Source: Paenibacillus_E qinlingensis_A (GTDB taxonomy: Bacteria; Bacillota; Bacilli; Paenibacillales; NBRC-103111). Taken from it: a DNA stretch of 64,000 nucleotides. The notes beneath the pieces are model-generated. The model worked only from the letters and a program-made list of their open reading frames with translations, did not search any database and was not told where the DNA came from. The stretch spans positions 50,921 to 114,920 of the forward strand of contig NZ_JAVDSB010000019.1 in the NCBI RefSeq assembly GCF_031455095.1. The letters are read 5' to 3'. Shown piece by piece: positions 34,393-42,513 of this stretch (positions are counted from its first letter, which is position 1; every line of letters begins with the position of its first letter). Made by a program: the position numbers and the translations under genes.

Positions 34393-35179
34393 GGCTTATT
34401 TAGAAGTAATACGCATGCGTTTCCTCATGATGCTGGCTTATCGGGTCAATTACTACAGCGGGATTCTGATCTATGCGCTTAATATTGGCTCGTACTATTT
34501 CGTCTACAAAGCGATTTACGGCGACCAAGCAGTCATTGGGGGGCTTACCCTAGGTCAAATGACAACCTATGTGGCGATTTCCTGGATGGGCCGCGCTTTC
34601 TATTTTAATAACCTTGATCGTGAGATTGCTAACGAGATTCGGGATGGAAGTGTCGCGATTCAATTCATCCGGCCTTACAATTATATTTTTGTGAAAATGA
34701 TGCAAGGGTTAGGCGAAGGGGTTTTTCGACTATTGCTCTTCACGACACCGGGCATGATTCTGATCTGGCTGCTGCTTCCAATTCAATTCCCTACTGATCC
34801 GAGCTTATGGGTCATTTACTTAGTCATGCTGTTCTTTAGCTTTTTGATTAATACACAGTTGAATATTATTACGGGCCTGTTTGCTTTTTTTCTTGAAAAT
34901 AATGAGGGTCTTATGCGTATGAAGCGTGTAGCGGTTGACCTATTCTCAGGTCTCATCATTCCGATATCCTTCTTCCCAGGATGGTCCAAGTCCGTTCTTG
35001 AATGGCTGCCTTTTCAGGCGATTACGTACTTGCCCAGTGCCGTGTTTACAGGAAAAATAACGGGCAATGCAATACTTCAGAATTTTGGCGTACAGGTACT
35101 ATGGTTCATGCTCCTCATTATTCCAATTTATGTACTGTGGGTAAAATCCAAAACACGTCTATTCGTACAGGGAGGGTAA
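34385..35179 (+). CDS. ABC-2 type permease, first subunit
   Basis: A 264-residue inner-membrane protein with about six hydrophobic spans, of the ABC2_membrane_6 (DUF990) type. It starts inside the end of the ATPase gene with AGAGGGAG upstream, and pairs with the next permease as a heterodimer. The exported substrate is unknown. Confidence 0.88.
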   Translation: MHKAYLEVIRMRFLMMLAYRVNYYSGILIYALNIGSYYFVYKAIYGDQAVIGGLTLGQMTTYVAISWMGRAFYFNNLDREIANEIRDGSVAIQFIRPYNYIFVKMMQGLGEGVFRLLLFTTPGMILIWLLLPIQFPTDPSLWVIYLVMLFFSFLINTQLNIITGLFAFFLENNEGLMRMKRVAVDLFSGLIIPISFFPGWSKSVLEWLPFQAITYLPSAVFTGKITGNAILQNFGVQVLWFMLLIIPIYVLWVKSKTRLFVQGG

Positions 35180-35182
35180 CGC

Positions 35183-35968
35183 ATGTTTTATTTCACCCTC
35201 ATTTTTGACTATTTCAAAAACTACATGAAAACAAGGCTCACCTACCGATCCGATTTTTGGATTGAAGTGTTGTCCGACTTGTTGTTCAATGGGTTGAATC
35301 TATTCTTTATTCTTGTCGTCTTTTTGCAAACGCAATCGCTTGGCGGCTGGAATCAAGAACAAATTTTGTTCATCTACGGTTATTTTATGATCCCATATGG
35401 CATATTTATTTCCTTTTTTAATTTATGGGGTTTTAGTGAGCGCTACATTGTCAAAGGAGAGATGGATCGTATCCTAACGAGACCTGCTTATAATCTCTGG
35501 CAGCTGATGCTCGAAAATCTGGATCCAGCTTCTTTGTTCAGTGCATTGGCTGGTTTGGTCGTCATGGTCTACTCCTGGGTACAGTTGGATTTGCCGTTCC
35601 ACTGGCATGATCCGTTGATTTTCATCGTCATGGTGGTAGGCTCGATCCTTATTTATGCAGGCGTATATATCTCGTTAACCTCATTGGCGTTCTTCTCCGA
35701 TGCACCAACGGGCATATTACCGCTCATATGGAATATTCAAAACTATGGGCGTTATCCGGCAACTATTTATAATAAATTGTTACGAAGTATTCTCACGTGG
35801 ATTCTGCCGTTTGCGTTTGTTGGCTTCTATCCAGCCGCCTATTTCATTGATCCAGACAACTGGAAGTGGTTCGCGCTGTTAACCCCAGTGATGGGCATCG
35901 CTTTTAGTGCGCTCGGCATCACGGTATGGAACATTGGCGTGAAGCGGTACCGCGGAGCAGGTTCATAA
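35183..35968 (+). CDS. ABC-2 type permease, second subunit
   Basis: A 261-residue membrane protein of the same DUF990 type with six or so spans (FNGLNLFFILVVFLQTQ; PLIFIVMVVGSILIYAGVYI). GGGAGGGTAACGC lies before the ATG, three bases after the preceding stop. Three-gene operon with 33340 and 34385, closed by a terminator at 35982-36022. Confidence 0.88.
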   Translation: MFYFTLIFDYFKNYMKTRLTYRSDFWIEVLSDLLFNGLNLFFILVVFLQTQSLGGWNQEQILFIYGYFMIPYGIFISFFNLWGFSERYIVKGEMDRILTRPAYNLWQLMLENLDPASLFSALAGLVVMVYSWVQLDLPFHWHDPLIFIVMVVGSILIYAGVYISLTSLAFFSDAPTGILPLIWNIQNYGRYPATIYNKLLRSILTWILPFAFVGFYPAAYFIDPDNWKWFALLTPVMGIAFSALGITVWNIGVKRYRGAGS

Positions 35969-35981
35969 CTCAAATCATAAG

Positions 35982-36022
35982 GCCGTCCTACAAGGTAAAT
36001 AACCTTGCGGGACGGCTCTTTG
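35982..36022 (+). terminator. terminator of the ABC-2 operon
   Basis: GCCGTCC-AAGGT pairs with ACCTT-GGACGGC, followed by a T-rich tail. Confidence 0.8.
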
Positions 36023-36063
36023 TGTTTGATCGCCAGGAAAACGAGCTGTAACGGCGAGAAATT

Positions 36064-36942
36064 TCATTTATTCTCAGAAGGAGGCTCTGAAAAAGGTTCG
36101 ATTGGAGGTTCTACGTTCTGAAACGGCTGATTAACAGAAGTGGTGGATAACCTCCCCTTAGGCGCCTTCTTCGCTTTCGAGCAGGTTAGATCATACTTTC
36201 GACCATTAGCTCTGCCCAACCGGACGATTCGGCGGATGATGGATTTGTCTTCCAACTTGGTGAAGGGACAAGGATCTGGCCGTGTATTGACCTCTAGGAT
36301 CCATGGCTTTAGCCCTTGGTCGACAGCGATGTCGATGCCGAGCTCATTCATGCCGGGATAGGTGCGGCTTAATTGAGCAGAAGTCCAATAGGCAATTTTC
36401 TCCATTTTAAACATAAGAATAGATGTGGCATCAACGCCGAACCGGGGTTCCAAAAGGTCGTAAGGGCTGTAGATCGTACCACCTTGACTGCCATTGGTGA
36501 CAGCTTTCTGTGGATGGGCAACCCTAGCTGCTGTACCCGTACATACCCATTTTCCGGAGGGGGCGCGTTGAACCATGACACGGAAGTCGTAAGGACTGCC
36601 TTCGTGAGTCAAAACGTAGATCCCCTTCTGAATGAGATATCGTTTGGTGCCGCAGCGGCGCTGCAGCGATTGATACATGCGCTCAAAGGTCGGAAAACGA
36701 TAGATGTTCACCCCGCTCTGATAGCGGTAAGTGCCTCCGCGTTTCTCGACGCGCATAACGCCTATCCCAAGGGAGCCGATGTCGGGTTTAACATAGAGCA
36801 TATTGTGCTGGGCAAGCATGGATGACAACCTGCTGCGATCAAAAGGATGCGTAGTCGGCACATACTGGCGCAGCTTCACATTCCGAATCATGATGCGTGT
36901 TTTAATCCATTTGCTTGAAACAGCCTTCAGTGAACTTGTCAT
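36064..36942 (-). CDS. YheC/YheD family ATP-grasp protein
   Basis: A 292-residue ATP-grasp-like protein of the family first named for B. subtilis endospore coat-associated YheC/YheD. Seen: DIGSLGIGVMRVEKRGG (ATP loop), YLIQKGIYVL, PYDFRVMVQRAPSGKW, and LGIDIAVDQGLKPWILEVNTRPDP with the metal-binding Glu and Asn. So it should be an active ligase fold, with unknown amino acid or peptide substrates. The C-terminal 50 residues are basic, then Pro-rich. It is divergent from the diaminopropionate cluster. AAGAGGATC precedes the ATG. Confidence 0.85.
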   Translation of the reverse strand: MTSSLKAVSSKWIKTRIMIRNVKLRQYVPTTHPFDRSRLSSMLAQHNMLYVKPDIGSLGIGVMRVEKRGGTYRYQSGVNIYRFPTFERMYQSLQRRCGTKRYLIQKGIYVLTHEGSPYDFRVMVQRAPSGKWVCTGTAARVAHPQKAVTNGSQGGTIYSPYDLLEPRFGVDATSILMFKMEKIAYWTSAQLSRTYPGMNELGIDIAVDQGLKPWILEVNTRPDPCPFTKLEDKSIIRRIVRLGRANGRKYDLTCSKAKKAPKGRLSTTSVNQPFQNVEPPIEPFSEPPSENK

Positions 36943-37143
36943 GGGGAAGATCCTCTTTCTACCGAGTACGGCGTTTCATTATTTCAATATGATATGAGGC
37001 AGAGGGGAGGCAGGTGAACAGGGAAAGTGGGGTTATCGCTTAGGAATAACGAACGATGGGTGAGAAGGGCGCATAGAATATGTAGGCAGGTAGATTTGGG
37101 TGCATGTTCCGTTAGTGGAGCTGAGAGGAGGAGCCGCACGTCT

Positions 37144-38364
37144 ATGCACATGAAAGAAGTTACAAACAGGATGAAGCGGCAATTTCCTTGGTTGCTGCCA
37201 GAACTTGAGCAAGATGTTCCATCGGATAAAGAGGAATTTGGCGTGGTTGATGAATTGCCGCTAGTGACAGCGGGTATGTTGGAATCGTTTTACTATTCGG
37301 AGGCTAACCCGTTTCTGCTGCAAGCTGATATGAATCGGTATCAGACGTCAGGCACGAGCTCGAAGCGGCGGAAGACTATTTTTTATTCGCAAGCTGACGA
37401 GGAGGCTTATTTGCGAGTAAAATTGGACGTCTTTCGGGCGATTCTTGCAGGCACTTGTTACCGTACTGCGATGGCAGACATGGGGACTGGGCATGCGGAG
37501 GCGACGGCGGTCGAGGTGTTTCGCGAGCTCGGGATGGAGGTCGAATCGGTATCCTTTCGGCTGCCAATCGAGCAGCATGTGGAACGGCTTCAGAGCTTCA
37601 GACCCGAGGTGCTGTATACGATGCCGTCGATATTGGATCGGATTTTGCAAGCGTCGGATGATCCTGCAAGCTATGGCATCCAGCATGTCATTCTGGTAGG
37701 CGAAATAGCTTCGCCAGGCTGGAGGCTGCGGACAGCTGAAAGATTAGGGATAGCTGAGACGCAGATCACTGATACGTATGGCTCCATCGAGATAGGGACC
37801 ATTGCTTACTTCTCACATGCATACGGCAGATACTTATTTGCTGAGGGCATTCTTGCAGAGGGTATCACGACGGAGCAGTTAGATGGCGAGTTGGAGCCTC
37901 TGCCGGATGAGTTGGAGCGTGTGTTGGTTCTCACCTCAACGATTAGAGATTCGTTCCCAGCGCTGCGATACGTGACCTACGATGTCGTACGTGATTTGAG
38001 AGCGATAGCGGTTGAAGGTGTTCTTACACAGAGTTTTCAGAGCATCGTAAAACGCATTGGACCTGATTTGAAGCACGGCGAGAAAATCAGTATCTATGAT
38101 ATTGAGGACGTCGTATATGCTCACCTGCGTGAAGCTAGTGTTCGTGTACAGGTTAGCAGCAACGCTTTAACTGTATTTGTTTACAGTCCACTCGCAACAA
38201 CAGCGATTCTGGACAGTATCCGAGCAGACGTAGAAAATCGCATTCCAGCGATTGGCATGATGATTCAGGCGAAGCTTTTGGAAGGTATTCAGGTTATCGG
38301 GGGCACCTTTGAGGATTCACAGAACCGCACCTCCGTGAAAAATAAGAAGATTTTTTACACGTAA
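37144..38364 (+). CDS. ANL-superfamily adenylating enzyme, PaaK/CoF synthetase-like
   Basis: A 406-residue enzyme that resembles phenylacetate-CoA ligase (PaaK) and so-called CoF synthetases. The phosphate loop is YQTSGTSSKRRKTIFYS (about 58-74) and the A5-type motif DTYGSIEIG appears near residue 212. The N-terminal part is short compared with full ANL enzymes. It starts a tight three-gene set with SbnA-like and SbnB-like enzymes, so its substrate may be diaminopropionate or a partner acid. ATG 37144 is used; GAGAGGAGG lies upstream at a rather long distance (12 bases), so ATG 37150 is possible. Confidence 0.75.
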   Translation: MHMKEVTNRMKRQFPWLLPELEQDVPSDKEEFGVVDELPLVTAGMLESFYYSEANPFLLQADMNRYQTSGTSSKRRKTIFYSQADEEAYLRVKLDVFRAILAGTCYRTAMADMGTGHAEATAVEVFRELGMEVESVSFRLPIEQHVERLQSFRPEVLYTMPSILDRILQASDDPASYGIQHVILVGEIASPGWRLRTAERLGIAETQITDTYGSIEIGTIAYFSHAYGRYLFAEGILAEGITTEQLDGELEPLPDELERVLVLTSTIRDSFPALRYVTYDVVRDLRAIAVEGVLTQSFQSIVKRIGPDLKHGEKISIYDIEDVVYAHLREASVRVQVSSNALTVFVYSPLATTAILDSIRADVENRIPAIGMMIQAKLLEGIQVIGGTFEDSQNRTSVKNKKIFYT

Positions 38365-38378
38365 AGGAGGGGATGGCC

Positions 38379-39344
38379 ATGGAGCTTGAAGGAGGTATTG
38401 TCCAAGCGATCGGGCATACGCCGCTTATTCGGCTATCACGTTTGTTTAAAGATCAACCCTTTGAAGTGTATGGCAAAATGGAATGGATGAACCCTGGCGG
38501 CAGCGCGAAGGATCGACCAGCCTTGTTCATGCTGCGGGAGGCGATCCGCCGAGGCGAGGTGACGAGCGAGAGTGTCATCGTCGAGTCTAGCTCTGGCAAC
38601 CTGGCGATTAGTCTCGCGCAATTCTGCCGGTATCTCGGGCTTCGCTTCATCTGTGTTGTTGATCCTCGGACGACGCAGCAGCATTTGCAAATCATTCGCA
38701 GTTTTCATGGCGAAATCGACCTTGTTTCCGAGCCGGATGAGGCGACGGGTGAGTTTCTGCCAGCCCGCATACGGCGAGTAGCTGAGCTTGTGCGTCAGAT
38801 CCCGCATGCGTACTGGACGAACCAGTACGGAAGCCCCGATAATGCGTTGGCGCATAGTGAGACGACGATGCGGGAAATCGGCGAGCAGCTAGGCGAGCTT
38901 GACTATTTATTTTGCGGAGTAAGCTCGTGTGGAACAATCAGGGGATGTATGGACTATATCCGTAATCGCGGATGGAAGACGCAGATCGTGGCGGTGGATG
39001 CCGAAGGCAGTGTTATTTTTGGTGGGGAAAAAGGTCCAAGAAAATTCCCTGGATTAGGTGCTGGTATAACACCGGGTTTGCATCGGCATGATGTGGCAGA
39101 TAGGGTTATCTATGTTTCAGACAAGGATTGCGTGGAAGGCTGCCGTGCCTTAGTACGGGAAGAAGCCGTGTTAGCGGGCGCTTCCTCCGGAGGCGTTATT
39201 TCGGGGATACAACGAATGAGCAGCTTGATTCCTCCTGGAGCTGTTTGCGCAGCCATTTTACCAGACCGTGGTGAACGGTATTTAAATACTGTGTATAACG
39301 ATAAATGGGTTGAACGAGAGATCGGGCATACACCGAGTAACTAG
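38379..39344 (+). CDS. sbnA: SbnA-like PLP enzyme (diaminopropionate synthesis)
   Basis: A cysteine-synthase fold protein (321 residues) like SbnA, which joins O-phosphoserine and glutamate to N-(1-amino-1-carboxyl-2-ethyl)-glutamate. The PLP lysine is in NPGGSAKDRPA, the carboxylate loop is SSSGNLAISLA, and the phosphate loop reads GVSSCGTIRGC. Cysteine synthase is the other possibility, but the SbnB-like neighbour argues for SbnA. ATG 38379 has AAAGGAGGGG eight bases upstream, better than ATG 38373. One base set of perfect eight-bp arms lies at 38809-38829. Confidence 0.85.
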   Translation: MELEGGIVQAIGHTPLIRLSRLFKDQPFEVYGKMEWMNPGGSAKDRPALFMLREAIRRGEVTSESVIVESSSGNLAISLAQFCRYLGLRFICVVDPRTTQQHLQIIRSFHGEIDLVSEPDEATGEFLPARIRRVAELVRQIPHAYWTNQYGSPDNALAHSETTMREIGEQLGELDYLFCGVSSCGTIRGCMDYIRNRGWKTQIVAVDAEGSVIFGGEKGPRKFPGLGAGITPGLHRHDVADRVIYVSDKDCVEGCRALVREEAVLAGASSGGVISGIQRMSSLIPPGAVCAAILPDRGERYLNTVYNDKWVEREIGHTPSN

Positions 39345-39360
39345 CATGGGAGACTAGCGG

Positions 39361-40341
39361 ATGTTGTATTTACAGGATGACCATATCCGAGAAATCGGAA
39401 TCGATTGGAAGAAGCTAACTAACATCATTCAGGATGTTGTTGCTATACAAGATAGTGGAGACTGTGCACACCCTTTGAAGCCATACTTACGCTTTCGCGA
39501 TCCCCAAAATCGTATCATTGCGATGCCGGCCTATGTAGGCGGTCATATCGCGATGTCGGGCATCAAGTGGATTGCGAGCTTCCCAAATAATCGCCTAATG
39601 GGACTTCCTAGGGCTCATAATACACTGATTTTAAATAATCCATCGACAGGAGAGCCTACGGCATTTATCCACAGCGGCCTTTTGAATGGTCTGCGAACGG
39701 CAGCGGTTAGCGGCGTGATGATGAATCATTTCGTAAAAGCCCGGTCACTTGGACGTGTGCTCATCCTTTTGATAGGATGGGGGCCGATCGGACGCTTACA
39801 TTTGGATATGTGTGTGGCTTTGTTTGGAGATCGGATTGATCGTGTCAGTATCTATGATCTCAAGGGAGTTGATCCTGCGACGATTCCTGCTGACATTCAT
39901 GAGAAGGTGCAGATTGTAAGCGATTGGCGAGCGGGCTACCGTGAGGCTAATGTGATCTTGACCTGCACAGTATCCACTGAGCGGTATATTGATGAAGCTC
40001 CGCCTCAGGGGGCGCTCCTTCTCAATGTCTCCCTCCGCGATTATAAACCGGAAAGCGTATCTGGTGTGAAAGCGATCATTGTGGATGATTGGCGCGAGGT
40101 ATGCCGTGAACAGACAGATATTGAGCAGCTGCACATCCTGTATAACTTACAGGAATCAGACGTACGAACATTAGCGGATGTGGTGCTTCGCGACCAACTA
40201 GCGAGTGTGGCAGTAGAGGAACCTGTGTATTTTAATCCGATGGGCTTAGGCATCTTCGACATAGCTATTGCAGGTTATTATTGGCGGGAAGCGTTGCGTA
40301 TGGAGAAGGGTGTTACGTTAGAGAGAAGTAAGTTGAAATAG
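39361..40341 (+). CDS. sbnB: SbnB-like dehydrogenase (diaminopropionate synthesis)
   Basis: A 326-residue member of the ornithine cyclodeaminase family, like SbnB, which oxidatively splits the SbnA product to 2-oxoglutarate and L-2,3-diaminopropionate using NAD. Seen: KPYLRFRDPQNRIIAMPAYVGG, MSGIKWIASFPNN, STGEPTAFIHSGLLNGLRTAAVS, and the NAD fold (ILLIGWGPIGRLHL, here GWGPIG for the usual GxGxxG). Ends FNPMGLGIFDIAIAGYYW. It follows sbnA after 16 bases. No NRPS or siderophore synthetase is near. Confidence 0.88.
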   Translation: MLYLQDDHIREIGIDWKKLTNIIQDVVAIQDSGDCAHPLKPYLRFRDPQNRIIAMPAYVGGHIAMSGIKWIASFPNNRLMGLPRAHNTLILNNPSTGEPTAFIHSGLLNGLRTAAVSGVMMNHFVKARSLGRVLILLIGWGPIGRLHLDMCVALFGDRIDRVSIYDLKGVDPATIPADIHEKVQIVSDWRAGYREANVILTCTVSTERYIDEAPPQGALLLNVSLRDYKPESVSGVKAIIVDDWREVCREQTDIEQLHILYNLQESDVRTLADVVLRDQLASVAVEEPVYFNPMGLGIFDIAIAGYYWREALRMEKGVTLERSKLK

Positions 40342-40398
40342 TTGAATATTTACAAAAGTAAACAGGGGGCGCCTCGTCGGGAGAGCGTCCTCTGTCTG

Positions 40399-40545
40399 TT
40401 ATCCGCATTTATCCACAGAGTTACCCACAAGTCCACAGGGTCATAAGTCCCTGGTGTGTATAACTTATTTGACTCGTATCAACATATCCACATGCTGAGA
40501 TATCCACAGAAAATTTACTGTGGATTATTTTTTGTCTGTGGATAG
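40399..40545. promoter_or_regulatory. cluster of about nine DnaA-box-like sites
   Basis: Forward sites: TTATCCGCA 40399, TTATCCACA 40409 (exact consensus), TTACCCACA 40421, AAGTCCACA 40429, ATATCCACA 40484 and 40500. Reverse sites: TGTGTATAA 40455 (TTATACACA, fits TTATNCACA), TGTGGATTA 40519, TGTGGATAG 40537. Nine sites in 147 bases. There is no dnaA, dnaN or recF in the window, so it is not oriC; it may titrate or regulate DnaA. Confidence 0.8.
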
Positions 40546-40597
40546 TGGTACCCGTCGCTGCTGACAAGAGTTAGCTGGTGGGAAAAACAAGTGTCAG

Positions 40598-40740
40598 GAG
40601 TAAGAGTAAGAGTAAGAGCCAAGAATCAAGAACTAGAACTAGAACTAAAGACTAGAACTAAAGACTAAAACTCAGGGCCCAACCCCAACCCCAACCCCAA
40701 CCCCAACCCCAACCCCAACCCCAACCCCAACCCCAACCCC
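40598..40740. repeat. three adjacent simple-sequence tracts, ending in (CCCCAA)10
   Basis: A (GTAAGA) tract at about 40600-40618, an AACTAG/AACTAAAGACTAG tract at about 40630-40671, and ten perfect AACCCC units at 40681-40740. The other strand reads (GGGGTT)10, which can form G-quadruplexes. Confidence 0.93.
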
Positions 40741-40761
40741 AGTAGCTGGTTCCAATCTAAT

Positions 40762-40946
40762 TAACTGGATTTTCTACAGCTATTCGAACCCAATTTCATG
40801 TTTTGGATGGGTTAACTGTATTTCCTACAGTTATTTTTCGAAGATTGTTCCAATTCTATCGATTACCAATTTATTAACTGTAGTTTTTACAGCTATTCTC
40901 GAAAAAACGTCGAAATCGCGAGAATTAACTGTAGTTTATACAGCTA
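40762..40946. repeat. four 21-nt palindromes spaced 51, 62, 51
   Basis: Elements at 40762-40782, 40813-40833, 40875-40895 and 40926-40946 have arms TAACTGTA / TACAG(T/C)TA. The 30-base spacers also pair: AACCCA/TGGGTT between 1 and 2, TTCTCG/CGAGAA between 3 and 4. Ends TAACT...AGTTA and 21-nt length are shared with the array at 7496. Confidence 0.9.
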
Positions 40947-41133
40947 AAGGTAGAACAAGGTCCTCGCAAACCATAATTCCGCGCCTTGGAGCCGAACAAG
41001 CCCTCCACGCACCTTGGACCCGCGGTCGAGAGTGCAATTCCGCCATCCGCGCCCCGCACGCGCGAGCTGCCATCCCTCCTTACGTACCTCAACTCCATGT
41101 TGAGCACCCCATGAACAAAATCCTAACTACTTT

Positions 41134-41160
41134 TGTCACAAAACAAGGACCCATTTCGCC
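41134..41160 (+). promoter_or_regulatory. ECF41-type promoter
   Basis: TGTCACA at 41134-41140, a 16-base spacer, then CGCC at 41157-41160. Published ECF41 promoters read TGTCACA-N16-CGTC. An ECF41 gene lies just downstream, so autoregulation of this operon is likely. Confidence 0.7.
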
Positions 41161-41194
41161 ATATAGATATAAAGCGAAACGGAGGATGATGAAG

Positions 41195-42466
41195 ATGATG
41201 ACCAAATACGATACAGCCGTTATTGGTGGAGGCTTAGCTGGATTCATAGCTGCTCTCGAAGTAGCAAAAGGTGGCGGGAGGGTTGTTCTGCTAGAACGAT
41301 CGGGGCGAATGGGCGGCCGAGCGATGACGAATAAAAAGAATGGTGCGCTTTTTAACCTTGGCGGGCATGCTTTATACCGGGCAGGGGATGCCTTTCGCAT
41401 CCTCAAAGAGCTAGGGATTCGCATCGAAGGAGGCGCGCCTGCATCGAAGGTCAAAGCGTTGTGGAACGATGGTGTGGTGCCAATGCCAGCAACACCGCTC
41501 AGTATGCTCACATCGAAGCTGCTTTCGTGGTCTGGGAAGCTGGGACTTCTGCGACTCGTCATACGGTTAACGAAAATGGATGCCAGCAAAGTTGAGGATG
41601 CATCGCTGAGAGAATGGGCGGAGCAAGAAATTACTGATCCGATGGTTCGGCATATTTTTTACTCATTGTGCCGAACGGCCACATATGCCTATGATCCAGA
41701 TCATCAGCTTGCTGGTCCGGTGCTTGGGCAGGTGCAGCGCGCATTAAAAGGCGTTCTCTACATTCACGGAGGCTGGCAAACGATCATCGATCAGCTTCAA
41801 GAGAAAGCGATTGAAGCGGGTGTCCACATCGTAAGCAGCTCTGATGTAAAAGAAATCGTGCATGCGAATGGTCAAGTGCAGGGCATCAAGCTGGCTGACG
41901 AACAAGTGCTAGAAGTATCGCATGTTATCAGCACGGCGTCCCCAATGGAGACCTACAAGCTAGTCCCGAATGCGGACCGTACGATATTGAAGAAGTGGAA
42001 GGAAGAAGCGCGCCCCTCGAAGGCAGCTTGCCTTGACTTAGGTTTGAAGAAGCTCCCCATCTCAGGACGAGATTCGGCAATCGCATTAGATCAACCGATC
42101 TTTTTCTCGCATCACACCTTGAATGCCAAGCTTAGTGAGGACGGCACTCTCGTTGTGCATATGGTCAAATATAACGGATCTGGAGAAAGTAATCCGAAAG
42201 ATGATGAGGCAACCCTTACAGCTGTCATGAATACCCTGCATCCAGGTTGGGAACAAGAAGTCGTAGCTAGGCAGTTTCTGCCGAACATAACGGTCGCTAA
42301 CGATACTTTACATGTAGGAAAAACGAATCTGCAAACAGGCCCAGACGTCCAAGGCCTTCGTGGTCTTTATGTCGCTGGTGACTGGGTAAGCCATGGGGAA
42401 ATGCTGGCTGATGCTTCGGCCGCAAGCGCTAGACGCGCGGCGCAAGCTATTTTAAAAACGTCTTAG
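41195..42466 (+). CDS. FAD-dependent amine oxidase/desaturase-like oxidoreductase
   Basis: A 423-residue flavoprotein of the phytoene desaturase/amine oxidase group. The dinucleotide motif AVIGGGLAGFIAALEVAKGGG is followed by LLERSGRMGGRAMT and, at the C-terminus, GLYVAGDWVSHGEMLADAS. ATG 41195 (or 41198) is preferred: CGGAGG lies nine bases upstream, and the frame from 41111 would place the promoter inside the gene. Oxidoreductases are one of the three usual partners of ECF41 sigma factors, and such a gene follows after 47 bases. Substrate unknown. Confidence 0.87.
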   Translation: MMTKYDTAVIGGGLAGFIAALEVAKGGGRVVLLERSGRMGGRAMTNKKNGALFNLGGHALYRAGDAFRILKELGIRIEGGAPASKVKALWNDGVVPMPATPLSMLTSKLLSWSGKLGLLRLVIRLTKMDASKVEDASLREWAEQEITDPMVRHIFYSLCRTATYAYDPDHQLAGPVLGQVQRALKGVLYIHGGWQTIIDQLQEKAIEAGVHIVSSSDVKEIVHANGQVQGIKLADEQVLEVSHVISTASPMETYKLVPNADRTILKKWKEEARPSKAACLDLGLKKLPISGRDSAIALDQPIFFSHHTLNAKLSEDGTLVVHMVKYNGSGESNPKDDEATLTAVMNTLHPGWEQEVVARQFLPNITVANDTLHVGKTNLQTGPDVQGLRGLYVAGDWVSHGEMLADASAASARRAAQAILKTS

Positions 42467-42513
42467 TTCGCTTAGAATGAACCTATCACAGTACAAACGG
42501 GAGGTGTGGCAAG

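Larger units (their letters stand above)
40342..41133. other. gene-free region rich in repeats and DnaA boxes
   Basis: About 800 bases without a supportable gene. In order: an imperfect inverted repeat after sbnB (about 40362-40400), a DnaA-box cluster, three simple-sequence tracts, and four 21-nt palindromes. The last about 150 bases are GC-rich and lack features I can name. Confidence 0.8.

Noticed and set aside
40399..40545. Replication origin oriC
   Set aside because: Many DnaA boxes, but no dnaA, dnaN, recF or gyr genes in the window and no clear AT-rich unwinding element beside them.
41111..41194. Upstream start of the FAD oxidoreductase
   Set aside because: It has no ribosome site and would place the ECF41-like promoter inside the gene; the FAD-binding motif starts shortly after ATG 41195.
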